Below, one piece after another: positions 22,935-36,436 of a stretch of DNA of 64,000 nucleotides. This stretch comes from Vanessa cardui (taxonomy: Eukaryota; Arthropoda; Insecta; Lepidoptera; Nymphalidae): positions 496,001 through 560,000 of the forward strand of contig NC_061127.1 in the NCBI RefSeq assembly GCF_905220365.1, written 5' to 3'. The notes beneath the pieces were generated by a model. The model was not told the origin of the DNA and did no database searches. It worked only from the letters and a program-made list of their open reading frames with translations. The position numbers were made by a program, and so were the translations under genes. Positions within the stretch are counted from its first letter, which is position 1. Every line of letters begins with the position of its first letter.

Positions 22935-23245
22935 GACATGGCCCAGTGGTTTGAACGCGTGCATCTTAATTGATGGTTACGGGTTCAAACCCAAGCCACT
23001 ACTGAATTTTCATGTGCTTAATTTGTATTTATAATTTATCTCGTACTCGGCAGTGAGGTAAAACATCGTGAGGAAACCTACATATTATATTATATACATT
23101 TATACCTAATTTTCGCCATTTAACGAAATTCCGCTACCTGTGTATCCACCAACCCAAATTGTAGCAGTGTGGTGGAATTTACTACAAACCTTCTCCTCAA
23201 AGTGAGAGGAGGTCTTAGTCCAGCAGTGGGATATTAACAGGCTAA
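22935..23245 (+). mobile_element. tRNA-derived SINE, full length
   Basis: Head from GACATGGCCCAGTGG with the B box GGGTTCAAACC; body CTCGGCAGTGAGG, CATCGTGAGGAAACC, CACCAACCCAAATTG; end TCCAGCAGTGGGATATTAAC. An eroded relative of the 3' half follows at about 23300-23475 (CATGCTTGCATGTGTCGG, AACTCGAAACCCTCC). Confidence 0.75.
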
Positions 23246-23740
23246 AATTTTTAATAGATTTCAAATTATGTTTACATTAGGTAATTTATTTCTTGCTCCG
23301 TAATGCAGGCAAAAATAGAGGAGCATGCTTGCATGTGTCGGAATGAAATGTTATACGTAAATAGTGAATACTCAACAAACCGCAGTGAGCCATCGTAGTG
23401 GAATAAACTCGAAACCCTCCCAACATAAGTCCTTTCTCAATAGGAAAATGGAATATTTACGAGGCTATTTTTGCAGCACTTTTATTACAAAGTTCTGAAT
23501 AACATATACGGAAGAAAATTTTATTTTTATATACAAACTGAATAACATATAATCGAAACTTAAATACCTATATGAACTTATAAATGGTTGAACTTATGTT
23601 ATACAAGCGAACAGACAAACAGACAAAAATTGTAATAATCACATTTTTGTGATCTATTGCGTTAATAAATACCACCAGTACAATTTTTCCTCAAATATCT
23701 TCTATGTACAGATTTCTATCAGTTACGATTTTATAATATA

Positions 23741-24015
23741 CTAGCTGTGCCCACGACCTTCTACGCGTTAAACTTTAACAAAAAAAAATTTAGCCTAAGT
23801 TACTCCTTATTATATCAGTTATCTGCCAGTGAAAGTCCCGTCAAATCGGTCCAGAAGTTCCAGAGATTAGCCGGAACAAACGGACAGAGCGACAAAAATT
23901 GTTAAAAATGTTATTTTGATATATTATGTACCTTTTATACATACATATGGATTGAGTATAAAAGGGCTATTTTAATATAACAAAGAGACACTCCAATTTT
24001 ATTATATGTATAGAT
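23741..24015 (+). mobile_element. LINE 3' tail, RTE-like
   Basis: CTAGCTGTGCCCACGACC at the start, AAATCGGTCCAGAAGTTCC and GGAACAAACGGACAGAGCGA later, ending TATATGTATAGAT. This consensus is widespread in insect genomes. A weaker relative (ACAGACAAACAGACAAAAAT) lies just upstream at about 23580-23705. Confidence 0.6.
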
Positions 24016-24584
24016 GACGATACTGGTTATAAAGAATGTGCAGTTAGCTTCGAACCGCCTGATTTAGAGGAATCGTGTGACTAAGTGCTGGCCACTGTAA
24101 TTATTAAAAGCAGATGTTCTCACTCACTTTTATCGACTTCCGCCCTCCGACATTTTGCCATGATTATGTCTTAGCACGGAGTGTTTTTTGACAATATATA
24201 TTTTATCGTTTTTATATTATGCATGCTGTGTGATATATTTTAATAGTAAATTATATTATATACATACTATACAATTTCAAAAACATAGTCAATCCTATTT
24301 TTTAATGAAAAGTGATTGAAGATATGCAAAATATAGAGCGCTAGGGTAAGATGGTATCGATCGAGTTTACTGATCGAGTGCTTTTATAGTGACTCTCCAG
24401 GCATTATAAGGTAATAAAACTTCTACTAACTGAAGAACTACTACACTACCTACTATATACAAAGATTTCAAATGAGTCTTAAATGCGATAGATACGATCT
24501 TACCCTATTGACATTTACCCCGTACACCTTATATTATATTATATGGGTAATAATCTCCTACATGAAAAAGAGCAGCATAATTTC

Positions 24585-24665
24585 ACCCAAGAAATGCATC
24601 CTGATTTGAACCTATAACCTTCAATTAAACACCGCGTTCTATCAAGTGGGCCATCAACGCTCTTA
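24585..24665 (-). mobile_element. possible SINE head (tRNA-like), degraded
   Basis: In reverse complement it reads GATGGCCCACTTGATAGAAC and then AGGTTCAAATC, a variant of the A-box/B-box arrangement of the other SINE heads. The body is not recognisable. Confidence 0.35.
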
Positions 24666-25552
24666 GGCTTGATATAGGTAATAATAATAATTAAGACATC
24701 CCGGCCCGGCTCCAGCGTTACAATGTAACGTAAGTCTTGCTATGAGAACGGGTTCGATCGTTTTGGTTTTCTTCTATATACTGGTAGACCAGTTAATTGT
24801 ACCACATAAAACGATATACTTAATAGTTTCATTGAAATTGCTTTCTACAATAAACAAAGCTATACATTTTATGATTTTACAATAATTATTAATGTGTTAG
24901 TTTTTATTTGGCTTTGATTTTGTGAGTTGTTCTATACAAATATTACATTATCTTATGTTATCTAACAGCGCTTTAATTTTTCAAAATTGGGTATGAATTT
25001 CCTACAATATTTGAGCTTATTCCGTGACGCTGCTTCAATACGAGCTTCTACCCGCAGGAATGCTCAAATTTTGTTAGAAATGTACTTTTTACTTTTGCTT
25101 CATGAAAATTTTGCGTTATTTACCCGATTTAAAACAATCCTTTTTTTGACATATCATTCATTAGAACTTAAATGCTCAAAATAGTATGTACATATAAATA
25201 TAATGATTTGACAAAATAAATTTACTAGCATTCATTAGCTATTAAAATATAAAATCAACACATTTTTTAATTACTCTAAATAAATGAACAAAGGAAAGAC
25301 TTTTATAATCCATAAAAAAACAGAACCGATCTGTTTTAGACATTCTCCTACTTCATGATACTTAGCGATTAGTTCTGCGAAGTGCCGTGAAACGAATAAA
25401 TGAGCCGTGAAATACATCTCGTACACATTATACAAATATTGCTAACTGTTGCATTGTTACCTGTAATCAGCGACAGTGACTCGGTAGAACAGACTTTTAT
25501 AATTTATATCTGTCAGGAAATTATAATCTCGTATTATAAAACAAAAGCCTGA

Positions 25553-25571
25553 ATGATGATGATGATGATGA
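25553..25571. repeat. ATG/GAT trinucleotide microsatellite
   Basis: Six units of ATG. Not within any coding frame I can support. Confidence 0.75.
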
Positions 25572-26987
25572 ATCAAACGTGCTGTCACTTTATTATTAAT
25601 TATTGACGTATTAATAGCGTCGTTTCGCTGTACCGGGTATTTGACGCTTTTGGTGCTGCATTGTAATGTTGTGGACGCTCTCTTGTGTCTTATGATCTAA
25701 GATTACAATGGAGTTTCTTTAATTTTATAATAAATTATTCCTTAGTTTATAAATAAAAGTGTCAGCCCCAGTTGATATAGTGAATACCATCGAATAAATT
25801 TATTCAATAACATTAATTAATTTTAATTTTGGAAATTTAGTTTAAAAAAAAATTAAGATAAAGGAAAAATGCATTTGAATCGATTCTGCATAAGGTCATT
25901 GCCCACGGCATTAATTGATAGGACAACAGTTCCACTTGAATTAAAATTTCCATCGATAGACATGATCACAGTATGTAATATTTACCATTTTTTACATCAC
26001 CAATAGGCATTACGTCACTGAACTTAGGAACTAAGATTTTACCATGATACCTTGTGCCTGCATCGGGAATGAAACAATACGAAACATTTCTGTCTGGCAT
26101 TAAAATATAATACGAGTGGGTGATATCTGCTCCGACTTGTTTCCGCAAAGCCAACCAAGGAACCAAATACGAACGCGTCTCGACTCGACTCGAAAGTACT
26201 GAAATATTACTGGTAGTTGCAGCTCTCTTACCAAAGCCATTCCTATTAAGATGTTTATGTGTTACAATTTGCTAAATCAGTTAGTAAATTAAAATAGACG
26301 CAGTAATAGATGCTGTCCTGTTTGTGCAAAAACAACGTCGCCTTATAAGTTGACCAGACGTGAACGAGAGCCGCGCGTGACAGCTTGCCTCCAATCGACT
26401 TCTAAACAACACATCATTATTGGGTTTCTAGACTAAGCTGTTTGTGTTATACTTCGAAATGTCAATCAGTCAATCATAATTATAATTAGTGTAAGAACTA
26501 GTGGTTTTAATGAATAAAGAAATGCAATTAAAAAAAAATCGAAGACAATTTAATTGAATCAATGATTGATCTGTCTGATTAGACTCACTAATTATATAGC
26601 TCTCATGTTATTTTGCGAACATTGCCATATCAAAGAATAAATGCTTATTCCAATTTTTTTTTGTTTTTTGTTACTGACTATTTAACCGATCAGCAATAAA
26701 TGTTGCACATGCGTTTTTAAGAATAAAGAAAAATACATCGGGTATTTACAAATGTTTGAAGGTTTTGGGGCAAGAAAATAAAATAATAGTAGAGGAACTT
26801 ATTTTCAAAAAAAAACTAAACTCAATTTTCAGTTGTTAATTTTGATAATTGATTACGGAACAAGCTAAATTATTTGACAATGATGGCGATACACATACTT
26901 ATATTTTATTATATCTGAAAATTTAACGTATTAAATGTATTTACATATTGGAATCGAAGTGTTTTTTGTAAGAGTAGTCCCGAACTA

Positions 26988-27440
26988 CCTTTGTCTTCTC
27001 ATGACGGGCCTGGATACCCAACGCGCGCCGCAGCGCCTTACACTCAGGTTAAACCACCTGCGAAGAAGTTATCCATTGATTCATTGATTATGATTCAATT
27101 AAATATTTTTCTACTTGCAAATTCACTTCTCCGTTTAATCCCAATTCCGATCCTCTGGGCAAAAAACGATTCAGCACTCCTATCACCGGTGGTGGCAATA
27201 AGGCGAAATGCTATACTTTTGATGAAGCTTTTTGCCCAACTATTCCAAGAGCTTGGCCCTGTTGGGCTTGTTTCGACAGCAAATGGGACAAATAACTTTT
27301 TTGTCCAGAGGATCGGAATTGCGATTCAACGGGAAAATGTTGCTTACATTCTTGTCAACATTCCACGCGGTCAAGATTTATACAGTTACTTATTTTTAAT
27401 TCATATTTGTATATATTTAAGCACTTAATGTTATTAATCT
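26988..27440 (+). pseudogene. LINE ORF2 C-terminal remnant (CR1/Jockey-like) with 3' UTR
   Basis: The frame open at 26991-27428 contains VQRIGIAIQRENVAYILVNI near its end. This resembles the QRI-x-AIQRGNAASI-type C-terminus I know from insect CR1/Jockey-like ORF2 proteins. After the frame comes TTTAATTCATATTTGTATAT and TTAATGTTATTA, repeated at 10894-10936. No RT catalytic motif is present, and base composition is higher in GC than the flanks only at 26990-27400. It is a 5'-truncated, dead copy, not a host exon. The exact LINE clade is uncertain. Confidence 0.5.
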
Positions 27441-27854
27441 TCATGTTAATAAATAATTAATTGTCTTATATCCGTGGGATGATGTGTTTCCCAAATCAAG
27501 ATATCAATAAATCCTATTGGCTTTCGTTGCAAGAGAGCCATTATACAATATTATATGTTTGAGTGACTCTGGTTGCTCAAGCTGCAAGTCGATCGGTAGC
27601 AATGATCACGTTCTCTAACGGTGTTTGACAGACGGATGATGATTGTTGTAACACTCGTAGTATGAGTGTTACGTAACATTCAGTGAGTTTAATTGCTCAC
27701 GCGTAATCATTTATTTCATTCACTTACAATTCCGTTTTAATTAATAACCTTTATGTATATCAGGGATAGTATTAACAATAATTATTTCATACCTATGTGA
27801 TATATTTTCTAGAAATGTATTTAATTAAATAATTTGAATACAACATTTATGAAG

Positions 27855-28127
27855 TACTAGCGACCCGCCCCAGCATTGCACGGGTGCTACACTGATACTA
27901 AATATAGGTACTATAAATTTTAATTTATTTACGAAATCAGATTACAAACTTCTTTAATGATTAGTGGAATGTTTCTTTACTATATTGACCATATTGCACA
28001 CAAAAACCTTTCCCTCGAATTACACTATCTATTAAACAATACCGCATCAAAATCGCGTAATTTCAAAGATCTAAGCATACATAGGGACAGACTGCGGTAA
28101 ATGACTTTGTTTTTTACCATGTAATGA
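27855..28127 (+). mobile_element. RTE-like LINE tail
   Basis: Same family; begins TACTAGCGACCCGCCCC and ends TTTTTTACCATGTAATGA. The 5' part (GCACGGGTGC) is the least eroded in the window. Confidence 0.75.
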
Positions 28128-30779
28128 AGTGTTACTGTGACATCCATTTCTCATACACAGAAAAAAAATGCTCTTTAAAATTTATCAGTAATGATTAGAT
28201 TAAAAAATGTATTAAACAATTAATCTGCTCCAGATATGTTGTAGATACTCTATCCCGTTATTTTTCGTAAGAATTAATGCACTCTCTGACAATGAAGACA
28301 GATTATCAAAACAACTTTTTATGCATATCAATCAGTCTATGTCATTTGGATATCAATATAATTGAATATTTGATAAATTATCGTTTGTTACCTTATTAAA
28401 TAAAGTGTATATTAAGGTATTATTCAGTCTATATAAATATTAAAAAAAAATACAGGACTGAAGAAGTAAATATTACTGAGATTAATCGAAGGCTTTCGAT
28501 TATAACGATCATAATAATAATCATCACAATATGATTTGCCTAAATAATAAATACAAATACAATGACCAGATAGGGTTATTGAAATCTTATGTAATAGATA
28601 GAGGTAAGATAATTTCTATAGGATATGACGTGAAGTATTTCTGACTTATGATTAGTATGGGCGTTCCACAGTGCTCAATTTTAGGTCGATTTTTATTTCT
28701 AATTTATAATATTCTATTATCTATATTGTTATATGTAAAATATTGTATTATGACTGAAATCGTTTAGGTACTGCCTGTTTCCTAATATATGTAACTATCA
28801 AAGCTATTTAAACAAAATTACTTTTTTAGCTAAACATACTAGTACAAAGTACAATATAGGAGCCATTTTTTTGTTAAGTGTAATTATTACTGACTTTCAT
28901 GTCGGTTTTTTTCTCCGTAAAATCCACACTGTCCTAGTAGCCTTAATCCTTGACAAATATTAAGTGATTTTTAACTTAATTTTAGTCATAGTAAAATGGC
29001 TTACCAATGCCAATCAATAATCTTCTCAAAAATCACAATATGGACTATTCGAAATGCATGTCGAAATTAACTATAAAATCAAATAAATTAAAAACATCAT
29101 AAATATGCGTTATAATCAATTATAAGAATTCCTGAACGCCATAACCTAGTTTGTTTTTAATAAATTACTATTGAACAGTTACTTTTATGATATTTAAAAA
29201 TCAATATTTATACAATTTAAACGCCCACAGACATCGAGTTTCGTTGCAATAAAATGAGGTTGTTTCTTAAAATAGTTTTTATTTTATAGAAAGTAGTATT
29301 GTAGTTTAGAAACTTAAAATAATCCAAAGTAAATGGTAACAGAAATGCATTCAGGCAGAATGCAATGTGGCCTTTGTTCGAGTGTATTGTCTAAGTAGAA
29401 AAACAAAGTTGAATGACCACACATGGTGGCGTGGGTGACCCTACACTGGTTACTCACACTTTTCTCACTCGCACCCATGACGTCTGCGCATGAGTCAATA
29501 TTGGCTTTAAATATGTAGTCTAATTCAAACTTACTTGTGATAAATAAATTATAACGGTATTATTACGATAAAAAACTTTTAATATGTAAACTTATTGGAA
29601 AAACACAGAATAATTTGAAATTTTAATTTTATTTTCGGTATTTTTTTAAACAGCAACATTCCAATTGTACATATCAATTTATAATTTTAGTTTTGTTTTA
29701 TTTTGTAATTTAAATAAAAATAATGTATTATATTTTATAAAAATATTCGATTAAAAACATATTTTAAAACAGTTTACAGTAGATAAAAACAAACATTTGA
29801 AAAAAAAAATGAGTTGCGATGTCAAACAGCCACCATTTTGTTTTTTTTTTTAAGTAGCTATTTTTTGAATATAGAAGGCAGAATTTCATTTGTACTCTCG
29901 ACTTAACTCATGGCAGTTGAATTTAAATCTTTACGCGTTAAACAATCGCCGTAATAAAAATTTGGAGCACGTATTGTTGCAAAAAATTTGTTTTTCAGCT
30001 TGGCCGTTTTTGTATTAAAATTGAAATCTTATCAATCGGTCAATAACCCGCATATTTCTATAGCTGCTAATAGTTTCTTATTCAATTTCACCGCTTTTTT
30101 TTAAATATTGTTGATGTTACTCGTGAAAGTTTTCGTATTATTGAGCAATAAGCTGTCAATAATTTATTTCTAAACAGGCTGGAATTGTATTTTCTAAATT
30201 GACAGATACTTTTGGTCTTTTATTTTTTTTTAAATATATCTATCTAAAATTAAATCTAAAAATAATCGATATCTTAGCTCGATTATTGTAAAATATTTTA
30301 TCGATATAATTTATTCTATGTTACACACGAGGCGACATCATCACATCGAATTGTCATAACTATAATTAGACATAAATTTGTTATATATTATAAAGAATGT
30401 GGGCCGAAAAATTCTTAGACTTTGCAGAGGCTTGAAGCTAATTCCATCAATCTACTACACATTGGGTTGATGGTGATGATCTTTATGAAATCATGGTAAA
30501 GATTTATGAAAATATCATCAGATATCTAGTCCAGTCGTGATGGTGTGGCCTTAATGAGTGTTCTATGTTAGATTGTTGCATATGGAAACCCAACTAACGT
30601 AAATGGTGATTGTTTCCGTACGACTTCGTTTAACTCCATTACTTTTTATTTGAACTTCCTTATATCAGTTCTACGTACAATTAACTAAAGGAAGTCTCTT
30701 GTATGATAGACATGACCTATATAAGTAGTTTGCCAATGCACAGCTCTTGGAATTTGGATACTAATGGGATTAGTACGAA
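28128..30779. other. intronic AT-rich DNA
   Basis: No coding potential, with many homopolymer runs. 30380-30780 may be an eroded LINE continuation but cannot be aligned by eye. Confidence 0.5.
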
Positions 30780-31035
30780 AACTTCGAAGTAATTATATAC
30801 AGCAGTGCTAAAAGTATATTTGCGGGATGAATGAGAAATGATACAATCCATTGTAAGATCGGATTGAGTTGCAAAATTAGTCTACTGAAGTAGCAGAGGG
30901 CTGGTCACGTTTTTCGAAGAATCGATGGAAATTGGAGGAGGCGAGGAAGTAACTCATTACCACAAAGGACTCTATTCAGTCTCCCATAGTCCAATGGCTG
31001 GGTAATTCGAAACGACAGGAGCGAGATCACTTAGA
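30780..31035 (+). pseudogene. eroded RTE-type LINE coding remnant
   Basis: One frame around 30898-30950 reads RAGHVFRRIDGNWRRRGS, which resembles the GHV-x-R-x-x-D-x-RW motif near the C-terminus of RTE-type ORF proteins. Stops and frameshifts surround it, and no catalytic domain remains. A related stretch may extend upstream to about 30390. Confidence 0.4.
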
Positions 31036-32620
31036 TCAAGATATAAACGTGCTTAATTTTTTTGACAAAATTTTGTTTTTTTTTTTATTGACCCAGCAAA
31101 CGTATAAATGACGAGACCAATGAAATGTAAAAAAAAAAACAAATTAATAAATTTTAAATCACTCGATATGGTAACACTTATAAACTTGGATTGGGGTCTA
31201 CGTCGATGGTTATATTAAAGTTGTATTCCGATTCCTCAACTCACGACTCACATCTATAATTGAAACTTATCCGATATACTGCATCTTATCTTTAAGATGA
31301 ATATCAACTGAGTAATATATGATACCGTTATAAATGATATATTTGATAGCAAATTGTAAAACTGGTATAAGTTGATATATATGTTGATACGATCCACAGA
31401 TTTATATTACTATGCATATGATTTCAACCTGTTAAAATAAAAATAAACGAAATAAAATACGGTACGAAATATACCGGTTATATTAAACTTTATTAACAGT
31501 ACAATTAAATACATTTTTTTATTGTTATATTTATCATAGTGTTCTCGTATAAGTGAATCTGTCTTTTTGTGAATAAATTCCTCAACCTCAAATACAATTG
31601 GCCATTTGAGGGTTCGAAAAATACAGTGTCAATTATTGTAATCAGTATATATTATGAGTTTAAAATGGTTATTTAATAAGGAAAGTTGAAAATAATATTT
31701 AATTTATTCAAAAATACATAAATAAAAATGCATTTTTAAAACGCTCCGGATTGGCCGAGTTTAGTATGAAGTCACTTGCTTGTTAACCTTGTTTGCCTAC
31801 TATATGATTAAAATACAAGTGACGTCAACGACCCAATTGCAGCGCCATATTGTCCAAGTATCGTTTTTAAGATGATATTTTTCGGCAAATATGCATTAAA
31901 ATAAAAATAAAACAACTTTTACTGGGTTCCTTAACCTCTAATAAATATTATAAAATTGATTTTAAAAACCAGTCAAATAGCCTATTTAAGATATTGAGAA
32001 TCTTTCATCATTAATGACATTGCGTAGTTTTTGTCAATTAAATTTAAATAACGAGCGGCTTGTAACCATAGCACTCGTCACGACACTAAATGCAGCTTTA
32101 TTAACATAAATATATAATTGAAATTAATTATTAATTAGCAGCGAATACATTACGCGCATGCAATACTCAGACAAGTATGCGTATGGATGGTGAATTGGAA
32201 ATCGAAATCGAATAAGATGAATTAATAAAAATATTATCTGAGCCACGAGCTGAGATGATGAATTACACGTTGATCTTAATCAGACGACTGATTTGATTCC
32301 GGACAAGCAAATCTGAGTTTCGATGTGCTTAAAGTGATGTTTGTATAAATCTATCTCGAATTAGACATTGTCTCATTATAAATAACTCCTCAATGCGATC
32401 TATTATTTATTTCTTATAATACTTTATGTCCTTTGTGCCTGAAATATCATTTTTATATATTCTTTCTTTTGCTCTTTTATTGTATGAAAATAATAAATGA
32501 ACATTTATATTTATTAATAATATAATACAGCCTATTCAAAAAGGTATGTTACACGCAATATATTTCATATAATACTCAAGTAATACCGGTGTAATAATAT
32601 TTATCCGTAGCGTAGCCGTG

Positions 32621-32800
32621 TGCAAGCCTGCCTGGGTGGGTACCGCGCACTTGCAAGTTATTCTTCCGCAAAACATTAATATTTTTTATCGCTGTATTCC
32701 GGTTTGAAGGATGAGAGAGCTAATGCTAGTTTCTATGGGTTCAGATGACCATGCGGTGGCCCATTGCACGTCTACCTTCCTGGAGGTGAGAAAAAACCGC
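32621..32800 (-). mobile_element. promoterless 250-290 bp repeat, eroded
   Basis: GCAAGCCTGCCTGGGTGGGT, TATTCCGGTTTGAAGGATG and ATGCGGTGGCCCATTGCACG on the + strand match the reverse complement. Inner parts are lost. Confidence 0.6.
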
Positions 32801-33289
32801 GTAAACAATATTTATGAACTGCGTTTTAAGAATATGTTATAATAATTTTGAAAATGGAATGCGTTTAATATGTCAAATGACAATTTGCAATGCCCACAAA
32901 ATTCACCACGAAGGTTTTACATCAAAAAGTATAATTTATCGAATTAAAGATTTTTGACCAATAAAACGGGCCAATAACAGTTTGTGGAATTAATTTCGAA
33001 ATGATTTATTTTTCGCATTACTGTCGCACGGGTTGACAGGTTTTATGGTTCATAAATATGAATGATTCATATTTGGGAAAAAGCAATATTTCAAACAATT
33101 AACCTCCCGAACAATTATTTATCTATTTATATACCCACTATATACTCTTTATATGAATAAGTATCTGACAATATACAAATGAAAATATCAATTAGTTGGT
33201 TTTATGAAGAAATTAATTAGGTTCCAATAAATATAAACATGCATTACTTAAAAATAGAATTAAAAGTAATAATAAACGCACTCCTTACC

Positions 33290-33385
33290 GGTTCTTCTCG
33301 GTAGAATCTACATTCCATTTCGATTGTAGCGCTATTTCAAAGAACTTGTCATTATTCTTATAAGTATTCAAGTATTCTTAAGCAG
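33290..33385 (+). mobile_element. LINE 3' end, CR1/Jockey-like tail family
   Basis: CCGGTTCTTCTCGGTAGAATCTACATTCC is the shared opening with 53955 and 54400 (positions 33290-33318). The rest is eroded. Assignment to CR1/Jockey-type LINEs is inferred. Confidence 0.45.
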
Positions 33386-35341
33386 ATTACATAATAAATT
33401 CAACTTTTTATATTTTTATTTGATGTCAAGATGTTTATAACAAAATAACGTAATTGTCCAAAAAAGGTCGTATAGGTTTTCATACCTAAATAAATAAATT
33501 ATACACTAAGTGTAGCAGATTAAAAAAAGTTTAAATTTGGAACGTCTCTCCGAGCTAAAAATAAAGTCTATATGTAACAGTGTCGAAGAATTTAACGCAT
33601 TCAAGTTTAATGATTCATTGCGGCCATTATAATATTTGTTGCATTATTCATGACCAATCTGCAAAAGAAAAGAATAACTAGACTTACACGGACGATTCCA
33701 CCGCATAGTTGACTAGAGATAAGCATTTTGTGACGACAGGACCTTACTGTATACATTATAGGAATAATTATAGGTATTTTATATTAAAATATAGTAAAGA
33801 AATGTTACTGTCTGGATATAAGGCCTACTATTGGGCCAAAGTGGCCTTTGTAAAAAAAGTAGCTCTTATGTTTTTTGTTGTATTCTATTCAGAAGATTCT
33901 ACTTTCGGAACCAGATTCAATTACCAAGAGAATACTAAAATTAAAAACAGAATTACTTTTATTATAATGTCGTTAATTGAGAATTCGAAAGTGCTTCTCA
34001 AAGCCTATAGATATATAAAAATAAAGTACATTATCAAAATAGATTCCATTTTCAATTAATTCAAGTAAAGATAATATATAATAAATTCATGGAATCAACT
34101 ATAATTAAAATGAAAATTGTTGATCGTATCTTGTATTTTTCAGTGTAGAATATAAAAAACAACCATTAATTATTTGATTAAAATCATTCCAGACCGCACA
34201 TTCAGGGCCGGCACAAAGTTTATTCTTGTAATCCATCACTATTGTAGTACAAGCCCTATACTCAATTCCATTATCTTTTATCTAACAGACATCTAGACAG
34301 TGCAATAATAAGCTAGACTTCATAAAACAACGATATCTTTACAAAGATCGCATTTCATTTTGAATTTTAACTTACAATGCATTATATTTTTACAATATGA
34401 CGTTTTAACAATAAGACTGTAATTTGATATTTAGAAGGAACAATTTATTGGCGTCGTTGCTTCGCGGCAAAAAAGAATTAGTATGTAATAATATATATTA
34501 ATATTAATTTATTAATACTAATAATTATGACCCGAAAATTTTAAGCACATTATTTTGATATACACGCCATTAGTCAGCGTTAGTTGTGTTAGCAGACGAA
34601 AACAGTTCTTTGGATAATACACCATGATAGTTCATTCAAGTTAGATTTCAAATTATACATATAAACCTTCCTCGTTTATTGCTCTTTTTATTAGTGAAAA
34701 CAGTATCAAAATCCATTCAGTGGCTTAAAGGAAGCGATAATATAGACAGAAGCAGCGAATTTAATGTATACCATTTATATATTTCCTTTGATTTATAATG
34801 TTAAAGGCGCCATATTTGTAACTGGATATTTAAATGTTTATTAATTATAGATTCAATGTTCTATTCAAAAAGTATTCCCGTCTTTGAATATCAATAACCT
34901 CTGCAAAACGTCACAAACAGCGGTTATAGTTAAGCCAATCTTTATACAGGTAATTTTTATCGTCTCCTGAATATTACATGAAGTCGTGACGGCTCCAATT
35001 GTCTGTTCCCATGGATGTATATTTAGATTTTATAAGAAATTCAAAGACGTACAGTCGCACGGAGAACATTTTATTGTAAAAAACGTTAAAATCAGTAAGA
35101 CTGTTGAGGAATTTAAACGAGTTGTGTTAAGCGAGTTTATTGTAACCATATAATATATCAGTTTCAACGTATTTGTTACTACTTCAATAGCTGCACATAT
35201 AAGTCTAATTAAGAAAATACTTTTTTTTAATTACGATTATAAAAATAAATCTTGGTTTGTGATTGATAAACTCCAACACTACTACTTATAGTCAATAGCA
35301 AATTAATCTTAATATATAAATACTATATATGATATATTTTG

Positions 35342-35532
35342 ACGACCTCCGTGGTCGAGTGGTGTGTACACCGGTTTTCATTGGTACGCCACTTTAAGAG
35401 TAGATTATCATTAATTTTCTACGTTGTCTTGGGTCTGGGTGTTTGTGATCGCTACTTCTGATTTTCCATAACACAAGTGCTTTAGCTACTTACATTGTGA
35501 TCAGAGTAATGTATGTTGTATCACATTTATTT
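35342..35532 (+). mobile_element. second tRNA-derived SINE family, B box deleted
   Basis: GACCTCCGTGGTCGAGTGG head, then a gap where the B box should be, then CTACGTTGTCTTGGGTCTGG, GATTTTCCATAACACAAGTG and AGCTACTTACATTGTGATCA. The loss removes the pol III internal promoter. Confidence 0.7.
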
Positions 35533-36152
35533 CATTTTTTTTTTGTTTTTGATTTAGTTTGACAACCAATACTTGAACAATTAGTAGTTAGATTTGTTTA
35601 CGAGTATATCTATTGGTTTAGTGTTTCAGTACACAATATTTAGTACACCCCCATTTAAAGTAAGTCTTATAAACATCATCAAGTTATAATCTGGTATTAT
35701 ACTTGTTACGAACATTGGAAGCAATATTGTTATTTTGAAAACTGATCAAAAAAAAGACTATTATAATATGCTAAGAGATCATTGTATAGTTACAGATCAT
35801 AACTTAACAATAAAACCACTAAGATAGAGAAAACGAAAACATGCCCAGAAGATCGATCATTGTGAACAGTCCTAAGAATAGCAGTATAAGTTTTGCCCCA
35901 ACTTCGACCATCCCAAGCTTATTAGTCATTCATCTCAGCAGCATCAGTGCGAAGCTATCGCTGTTTGATTTCGCAGTTATATTCCTAGAACACACGTTAA
36001 TGTCGAAATAGTACGATTAAAATTCAGTCAGTACACATCGCACTTGTCTATATCTGACAGTAATTGTTATTGTGGGGCTATGCGAGGATAATCACTTGCA
36101 ACACAAAATACTTGAATCAAAATTATACTGATATTTTTTTATTGCTATATAC

Positions 36153-36436
36153 AACAACAACAGCCTGTAAATTCCCACTGCTGGGCTAAAGGCCCCCTCT
36201 CCCTTTGAGGAGAAGGTTTAGAACATATTCCACCACGCTGTTCCAATGCGGGTTGGTGGAATACACATGTAGCAGAATTTCTATGAAATTTGTCACATTT
36301 TCTTCGCCGCTGAGCTTGAAATGAATTATAAACACTAATTAAGCTTATGAAAATTAAGTCTTGCTTACTTGGGTTTGAACCCGCAATCATCGAGCAAGAT
36401 ATACACTTTCTAACCACTGGGCCACCTTGGCCTCAT
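36153..36436 (-). mobile_element. tRNA-derived SINE, full length
   Basis: Reverse complement of the full element: from ACAGCCTGTAAATTCCCACT (3' end) through TTCCAATGCGGGTTGGTGG to TGGGTTTGAACCCGC (B box) and TAACCACTGGGCCACC (A box). It is the best-preserved minus-strand copy. Confidence 0.75.

Larger units (their letters stand above)
24016..26987. other. intronic AT-rich DNA
   Basis: A possible SINE head (24585) and an ATG microsatellite (25553) are the only features. A short minus-strand frame at 25966-26166 has no support. Confidence 0.5.
31036..35341. other. intronic AT-rich DNA apart from two repeat fragments
   Basis: Contains the eroded promoterless repeat (32621) and a LINE tail (33290). 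The 116-codon frame at 33709-34059 starts with TTG and is AT-driven, so I do not call it. Confidence 0.5.

Noticed and set aside
26991..27428. 145-codon frame as a host exon
   Set aside because: Its end resembles the C-terminus of a LINE ORF2 and it is followed by a LINE tail found elsewhere in the window.
33709..34059. 116-codon frame as a gene
   Set aside because: TTG start, Lys/Ile/Tyr-rich composition typical of random AT-rich DNA, no signals.
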